A stretch of DNA of 64,000 bases from the NCBI GenBank assembly GCA_030684575.1, contig JAUXVD010000008.1, positions 1-64,000 on the forward strand. Direction: 5' to 3'. The translations under genes were made by a program, and so were the position numbers. Of this stretch, positions 58,879-64,000 are shown piece by piece. The stretch comes from Nitrospirota bacterium. GTDB taxonomy: Bacteria; Nitrospirota; Nitrospiria; Nitrospirales; Nitrospiraceae. Within the stretch, counting starts at the first letter, position 1. Every line of letters starts with the position of its first letter. The notes under the pieces were generated by a model, which worked only from the letters and a program-made list of their open reading frames with translations, had not been told where the DNA came from and did not search any database.

Positions 58879-60403
58879 AGGGAATCTGGGCAATCAGATC
58901 ACGGGCAAGTATCCCGGCCTGCCCGAGTTGTCGGGCGGCCATGTCGCCGGCTGACCCATGAAAATAGGTGGCGGCACAGGCGGCGTCCCATGCGGGAACC
59001 CCTTGTGCCAGTAGGCCGACAATCATGCCGGTCAACACATCGCCGGTTCCAGCCGTGGCCATGCCGGGATTCCCGGTCGGGCAAACGGCGACAAGTCCAT
59101 CAGGGCGGGCGATGACGGTTCGTGCGCCTTTTAAGACGACGAATACACCGCGCTCTCGGGCGAACCGTCTGGCCGTACCGATGCGGTCTGCGTTGACGCT
59201 CTGCGTGGTGGCATCAACGTCGAGCCGAGCCATCTCGCCGGGGTGCGGAGTGAGAATGGGCGGCGTCTGACATTCGGTCAACAACGACACGCGGCCAGTC
59301 AACGCGTTGAGCGCATCGGCATCGAGGACGGAGGGCCGATCCAGATATTTCATCAAGGCCTGCACGAGTTCAACGGTCTCAGGATGGGTCGAGAGTCCAG
59401 GGCCGATGGCGATTGCCGTACGTGCCTGGATGAAGGCGGCAACACGATCGAGTCCTGAGCGAGCCAATGTCCGTGCTTTCGTTTCCGGGAGCGGCAGGGT
59501 CATCGCTTCCAGCAGTTTGGCCTCCAATACGTCGTTGACGCTGCTGGGGGTGGCGACGGTCACCAGGCCGGATCCGATTCTGAGAGCCGCTTGAGCGGCT
59601 AAGGCCGCTGCGCCGGTTTTTCCCACGGAGCCTGCAATAATCCCTGCATGGCCAAAGGTCCCTTTATGTGCGGAGAGCCGGCGCTCCGGGAGAGCGTTGA
59701 AGGCGCTGTCGCTTGTCAGGAGGGATGTCCGGCTCTCGATAGCCTCCACAAAAGCAGAGGGAATGCCGATATCGACGATACGGATGACGCCAGCCTGGTC
59801 GATCCCTGCCCCGACATAGAGCCCGAGTTTTGGGAGGCCTAACGTAATGGTCAACGTGGCGCGGATCGCTTGACCGAGGATGGCGCCGCTGTCGGCATGG
59901 AGACCGGACGGGAGATCGATGGCGATGATGGGTTTCCCGGCTCCGTTGATGAGTTCGATGGCTTCACGGTAGGTCCCGGTCACTTCGGAGGACAATCCGG
60001 TTCCAAGGAGGGCATCGACGAGGATGTCGCTGGAGGCGAGAAGGGATCGTGTCTGGTCAGTGGAGCGGAAGCGAACAGTTGCGGCTCGTCCTGCAACCCG
60101 AACGAGTCGACGATACATGGTTGTGGCATCGCGGCTGAGCTCGGTGATCGGCGTGAGGAGTATCACGTGTACTTTTGCGCGTCGGCGGCGCAGGAGGCGA
60201 GCCACAACCAATCCGTCTCCTCCATTGTTCCCTTTTCCGCAGAGGATGGTGATGGTCTTGCCTTGTGCTGGCCCATAATGCTCTTCCAGATGCCTGACAA
60301 TGCCCTCGCCGGCCCGTTCCATCAAGACAGCACCGGGAATATGCGCCTCGGTGATCGTGCGGCGATCGAGCGACTGCATCTCGGCTCCCGTCACAATCTT
60401 CAT
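58841..60403 (-). CDS. nnrD: Bifunctional NAD(P)HX epimerase/dehydratase
   Basis: A 520-residue fusion. The N-terminal epimerase domain has GAVLMERAGEGIVRHLEEHY and ITILCGKGNNGGDGLVVARL; the C-terminal ADP-dependent dehydratase has PHPGEMARLDV, GNPGMATAGTGDVLTGMIVG and the closing VAAATYFHGSAGD-like segment (CAATYFHGSAGDMAARQLG). It repairs hydrated nicotinamide nucleotides. AAGG precedes the ATG. Followed by tsaE, as in many genomes. Confidence 0.95.
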   Translation of the reverse strand: MKIVTGAEMQSLDRRTITEAHIPGAVLMERAGEGIVRHLEEHYGPAQGKTITILCGKGNNGGDGLVVARLLRRRRAKVHVILLTPITELSRDATTMYRRLVRVAGRAATVRFRSTDQTRSLLASSDILVDALLGTGLSSEVTGTYREAIELINGAGKPIIAIDLPSGLHADSGAILGQAIRATLTITLGLPKLGLYVGAGIDQAGVIRIVDIGIPSAFVEAIESRTSLLTSDSAFNALPERRLSAHKGTFGHAGIIAGSVGKTGAAALAAQAALRIGSGLVTVATPSSVNDVLEAKLLEAMTLPLPETKARTLARSGLDRVAAFIQARTAIAIGPGLSTHPETVELVQALMKYLDRPSVLDADALNALTGRVSLLTECQTPPILTPHPGEMARLDVDATTQSVNADRIGTARRFARERGVFVVLKGARTVIARPDGLVAVCPTGNPGMATAGTGDVLTGMIVGLLAQGVPAWDAACAATYFHGSAGDMAARQLGQAGILARDLIAQIPYALQRTTTIERH

Positions 60404-60550
60404 CTGTGGCCTTGCGTGCGGGATCGATACCGCATGAGGAATCGGGTGGGTGCGGGGAGGAGATACATCGTTTCGCTACGTTGCAATGTCATGACAAGGG
60501 CGAATCGTGTGGTCCATGGAGGAGCGAGGGTGATACTGCGGCACGATGGG
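60404..60550. other. Intergenic between pdxJ and nnrD
   Basis: About 147 bases with no recognised gene or hairpin. Confidence 0.3.
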
Positions 60551-61264
60551 TTACCCGAGCAACGCTTTCATTTCCCTGACGGCTTGGTCGAGGCCTACCA
60601 GCACTGCGCGGGCAATGATGCTGTGACCGATGTTGTATTCGACGATTTCAGGAATGTTCAGCAACCGTGTCACGTTGCGATAGTCCAAGCCATGTCCGGC
60701 GTTGACGCCCATGCCCAGCTTGTACGAGAGTTTCGCGGCCTGTGTAATGGCTTCGACTTCGGCATCGGCTTCTTTCGAGCGCTTGGCATTCGCATAACGA
60801 CCGGTATGGAGCTCGACGAAGTCTGCTGAGACTCGGTGCGCGGCTTTGACCTGAGCCAAATCCGGTTCGATGAAGAGGCTGACGGGAATGCCGCCATCAT
60901 GGAGCATGGTGACGATCTGTTGGATGCGATCTCTGTGGCTGGCTACATCCAGGCCTCCTTCGGTCGTGAGTTCCTGGCGTTGTTCCGGAACGAGCGTGAC
61001 CATATCAGGTTTGATGGTCAGGGCAATTTTGGCCATGGTCTCATCGGCAGCCATCTCCAGATCGAGCTTGGTACGGATGAGCTCTCGCAAGAGACGAAGA
61101 TCGCGATCTTGAATATGCCGCCGATCTTCTCTGAGGTGAACGACAATACCGTCGGCGCCGGCCAATTCCACCAGCACGGAGGCAGTAAGAGGGTCCGGGT
61201 CGGTTCCGCCACGGGCTTGCCGCAACGTGGCCACATGGTCGATGTTCACCCCAAGTCGTGGCAC
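60551..61264 (-). CDS. pdxJ: Pyridoxine 5'-phosphate synthase PdxJ
   Basis: A 237-residue TIM-barrel enzyme making pyridoxine 5'-phosphate from deoxyxylulose phosphate and aminoacetone phosphate. Motifs: [64 protein letters not shown] and [12 protein letters not shown]. The GTG at 61264 has GGAGG 5 bases upstream and gives the standard N-terminus; a 55-residue upstream extension is spurious. Confidence 0.95.
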   Translation of the reverse strand: MPRLGVNIDHVATLRQARGGTDPDPLTASVLVELAGADGIVVHLREDRRHIQDRDLRLLRELIRTKLDLEMAADETMAKIALTIKPDMVTLVPEQRQELTTEGGLDVASHRDRIQQIVTMLHDGGIPVSLFIEPDLAQVKAAHRVSADFVELHTGRYANAKRSKEADAEVEAITQAAKLSYKLGMGVNAGHGLDYRNVTRLLNIPEIVEYNIGHSIIARAVLVGLDQAVREMKALLG

Positions 61265-61547
61265 GGATCCTCCGTTTGGCGATGTAAAGCAAGAAGAAGT
61301 TGAGTTGCGCGATGAGTGCGAACGCGTTCCAGTTGTAACAGAAATAGACTGGGAGGGGCAAGGATTGGGAGGGGAAGTCGGTGCTGTGCTGGTTCTGTCA
61401 GTTTGAAGGGTCGGAATGTCGAACCCCACAGAATCACGGGATAATTTGACTCGACGCGCCCCTCGCCATTAGAATAGGTCCCCTGATAGAGCGGCGGGCG
61501 GTTTCTGTGCGCCTTCCTGCATACATGAATTGTCGATAAGGGATACG

Positions 61548-62744
61548 ATGGGACTAGGCGACGGATTTTATCGCATCAAACGGCTACCGCCGTATGTGTT
61601 TGCCCAGGTGCAGAGCCTCAAGCTCGAGGCGCGCCAACAGGGTGAAGACATTATCGATTTCGGCATGGGCAACCCTGACCAACCGACGCCGAGTCATATC
61701 GTCGAGAAGATGATTGAGGCGGCGCGGAAGGGGAAAAACCATCGCTACTCGGCCTCGCGCGGCATCACCAAACTGCGGCAGGCGATCGCGGGGTGGTATA
61801 AGCGGAATTACAACGTCGATCTGGATCCTGAGACCGAAACCATTGTAACGATCGGCTCCAAGGAAGGGTTAGCGCATTTGGCCTTGGCGCTGATCGGTCC
61901 AGGCGACGTGGTCCTGACGCCGACGCCGAGCTATCCGATTCATATGTACAGTTTTATCATTGCAGGGGGAGAGGTTCGCGGAATCGAGTTGCGCCAGGAC
62001 AGTGACTTCTTTGACGATTTACAGCGGGTCTACCGCCAGACGTTCCCGCGGCCGAAGATTTTGGTCATCAATTTTCCGCATAACCCCACCACTGCCGTGG
62101 TGGATCTTGAGTTTTTTAAGAAAATTGTCGCCTTTGCCAAAGAGCATAACGTCATTGTCATTCATGACCTGGCATATGCGGACCTAGTGTTCGACGGATA
62201 TAAGGCGCCGAGCTTCTTGCAAGTTCCTGGGGCGAAAGATATCGGCGTCGAGTTCTATACCCTCTCGAAGGCCTACAATATGCCAGGCTGGCGGGTGGGC
62301 TTCTGTTGCGGCAATCGTGAGGTTGTTGGCGCTCTGGCCAAGATTAAGAGTTACCTCGACTATGGCATTTTCCAGCCTCTGCAGATTGCCAGCGTCATTG
62401 CGCTGAATGGACCACAAGAATGTGTCAAAGAGACGGTCTTGCGCTATCAGAAACGCCGGGATGTGTTGGTCGGCGGCCTGAATCGCATCGGCTGGCAGGT
62501 GACGAAGCCCGTGGCCACCATGTTTGTCTGGGCCAGGATTCCGTTGCCCTATCGATCGATGGGCTCGTTGGAGTTCTCCAAGCTTCTGCTCCGCGAGGCG
62601 AAAGTGGCGGTGTCTCCCGGGATCGGGTTCGGGGAAGGCGGGGATGAATATGTGCGGTTCGGCCTTGTCGAAAATGAGCATCGCACAAGGCAAGCCGTGC
62701 GCGGTATTCGCAAGGCCCTGAAGCTTGGGGGGGCGGAAGAATGA
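61548..62744 (+). CDS. Class I/II aminotransferase (alanine/LL-DAP type)
   Basis: A 398-residue PLP enzyme. [34 protein letters not shown] and [16 protein letters not shown], with its PLP lysine, define the fold. It is close to LL-diaminopimelate/alanine aminotransferases of the AlaA-like type; exact substrate uncertain. ATG 61548 is chosen for AAGGGA before it. It overlaps hom by 4 bases (ATGA), suggesting amino-acid synthesis. Confidence 0.9.
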   Translation: MGLGDGFYRIKRLPPYVFAQVQSLKLEARQQGEDIIDFGMGNPDQPTPSHIVEKMIEAARKGKNHRYSASRGITKLRQAIAGWYKRNYNVDLDPETETIVTIGSKEGLAHLALALIGPGDVVLTPTPSYPIHMYSFIIAGGEVRGIELRQDSDFFDDLQRVYRQTFPRPKILVINFPHNPTTAVVDLEFFKKIVAFAKEHNVIVIHDLAYADLVFDGYKAPSFLQVPGAKDIGVEFYTLSKAYNMPGWRVGFCCGNREVVGALAKIKSYLDYGIFQPLQIASVIALNGPQECVKETVLRYQKRRDVLVGGLNRIGWQVTKPVATMFVWARIPLPYRSMGSLEFSKLLLREAKVAVSPGIGFGEGGDEYVRFGLVENEHRTRQAVRGIRKALKLGGAEE

Positions 62745-64000
62745 TTGCGCGTGTGGGTGTCGGCATCATCGGATTCGGTACGGTTGGGACGGGTGTCGCG
62801 AAGATTCTTTTGGAGAATGCCGCCTTGATCAGCCGTCGGGTCGGTGTGCCGATCGAACTCGTTCGAATTGCGGATCTCGATGTCACGCGCGACCGCGGAC
62901 TGACCCTGCCACCAGGCCTGCTCACGACTGATGCGAAGCAGATTCTCAACGATCCCTCGATCGATATCGTCGTGGAGTTGGTCGGAGGCTGCGACTTTGC
63001 CAAACGCATCATTCTGGAATCCATTGCAGCCGGGAAACATGTCGTCACGGCGAATAAGGCCTTGTTGGCGATACATGGGGAAGAAATATTTGCCGCGGCG
63101 TCCAGCAAGGGAGTCGACCTGGGGTTCGAAGCGAGCGTGGGAGGGGGGATTCCCGTTATCCAGGCCTTGCGAGAGGGGCTGGCGGCGAACACCATCCAAT
63201 CCATTTACGGGATCATCAACGGGACGGCCAATTATATTCTCTCGCGTATGACCCATGAAGGTCAGAACTTTGAGGCAGTCCTCGACGAAGCGAAGAAGGC
63301 CGGTTATGCCGAAGCGGATCCGACCTTCGATGTGGCCGGTATCGATTCGGCGCATAAGCTGGCGATCCTGGTGGCGCTGGCCTATGGAACACCGGTGAAT
63401 GTGAAAGAGGTGTACACCGAGGGGATCACGCATATTACGCCGCTCGATATTGCGTACGCCAAAGAGTTCGGCTGTACGATCAAGCTGCTCGGGATTGCCA
63501 AGTTGGTGGGCAACGAAGTGGAGGCCCGCGTGCATCCGACGATGCTGCCGTCTTCGTCTCCGATCGCTCAAGTCGAAGGGGTCTACAACGCGATTCAACT
63601 CGTCGGCGATGCGGTGGGCGATGTGGTGCTCTATGGCCGTGGTGCGGGGTCGATGCCGACGGGCAGTGCGGTGGTCGGCGATCTCATCGCCATCGCGCGT
63701 AATCAGTTGCAAGGAGCGGCTGGGCGAGTGCCACCCGCCTCATTTAAGCAGGATCAGCGGCGTCCGCTTCGTATGCGGCCGATGGAAGAGATCAGCTCGC
63801 TCTATTACCTCCGGTTTATGGTCCTGGATCGCCCTGGGGTGTTGTCGCAGATTGCAGGGGAACTGGGCCGGTGCGGCATCAGTATCTCGTCGGTTCTTCA
63901 GCAGGGGCGCCGCGAAGGACAGACGGTTCCCGTCGTGATCAAGACCCATACTGCGACAGAGCGCGATGTCCAAACGGCGTTGCGGGCGATCAATCAGATG
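62741..64000 (+). CDS. hom: Homoserine dehydrogenase (3' end outside window)
   Basis: At least 420 codons; no stop before the edge. [20 protein letters not shown] is the Rossmann site, [16 protein letters not shown] and [14 protein letters not shown] the catalytic part, [14 protein letters not shown] the signature, and [20 protein letters not shown] starts the regulatory ACT domain. It makes homoserine for threonine and methionine. ATG 62741 overlaps the aminotransferase stop, so translation is coupled. The ACT domain is cut at the edge. Confidence 0.95.
   Translation, partial: MIARVGVGIIGFGTVGTGVAKILLENAALISRRVGVPIELVRIADLDVTRDRGLTLPPGLLTTDAKQILNDPSIDIVVELVGGCDFAKRIILESIAAGKHVVTANKALLAIHGEEIFAAASSKGVDLGFEASVGGGIPVIQALREGLAANTIQSIYGIINGTANYILSRMTHEGQNFEAVLDEAKKAGYAEADPTFDVAGIDSAHKLAILVALAYGTPVNVKEVYTEGITHITPLDIAYAKEFGCTIKLLGIAKLVGNEVEARVHPTMLPSSSPIAQVEGVYNAIQLVGDAVGDVVLYGRGAGSMPTGSAVVGDLIAIARNQLQGAAGRVPPASFKQDQRRPLRMRPMEEISSLYYLRFMVLDRPGVLSQIAGELGRCGISISSVLQQGRREGQTVPVVIKTHTATERDVQTALRAINQM

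Noticed and set aside
1-64000. tRNA, rRNA or known riboswitch
   Set aside because: Reading the gaps showed no cloverleaf with a TTCGA arm, no rRNA words and no known riboswitch core.

Overview
The window looks like a piece of a Nitrospira chromosome (phylum Nitrospirota). The main reason is the gene at the left edge: it matches the four-cluster beta subunit of the periplasmic nitrite oxidoreductase (NxrB) of this genus almost word for word, and only its first few codons lie outside the window. The base composition (high GC), a two-[4Fe-4S] low-potential ferredoxin, many small secreted proteins and two families of long imperfect palindromic repeats fit the same assignment. The species cannot be decided from the sequence alone.

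Layout. 1-2 kb: nxrB, a GC-rich hairpin, and a membrane-anchored CHASE3-only receptor. 2-12.6 kb: mixed housekeeping and accessory genes (HemD-like, SUMF1-like, VOC, metallo-beta-lactamase fold protein, UDP-glucuronate epimerase, HAD, K+/H+ antiporter, exported Lon-type protease domain, Rieske oxygenase). 13-17 kb: sulfur-relay genes (DsrE2, TusA, a second DsrE), ftcD running into rpsU, and nth. 17.4-25.7 kb: polA followed by an accessory region with a duplicated polA 3' end, a broken PIN toxin-antitoxin module, palindromic repeats of two families, a ParE-type toxin with an AUA-like start, and a serine-less alpha/beta-hydrolase-like protein with a truncated paralogue.

25.7-36.1 kb: exported proteins (LPP20/FlgT-like, proline/glycine-rich, a degenerate alkaline-phosphatase fold, a beta-propeller) mixed with five HEAT-repeat proteins, four of them in one run. 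This is the least explained multi-gene region. 36-43.7 kb: ugd, a CBS protein, a fused membrane-methyltransferase (spermidine synthase-like), a cupredoxin, a ferredoxin, DUF192, a Rieske ferredoxin, a chagasin-like inhibitor and a D-amino-acid aminotransferase.

43.7-53.6 kb: the conserved translation/RNA operon rimP-nusA-infB-ylxP-rbfA-truB-rpsO-pnp plus an M16 peptidase. 53.6-55.2 kb: two exported proteins of unknown function behind a long AT-rich leader. 55.2-61.3 kb (minus strand): pdxJ and an overlapping run nnrD-tsaE-lapA-mutS. 61.5-64 kb: an aminotransferase overlapping homoserine dehydrogenase, which runs off the right edge. No rRNA, tRNA, CRISPR array or intact transposase was seen.
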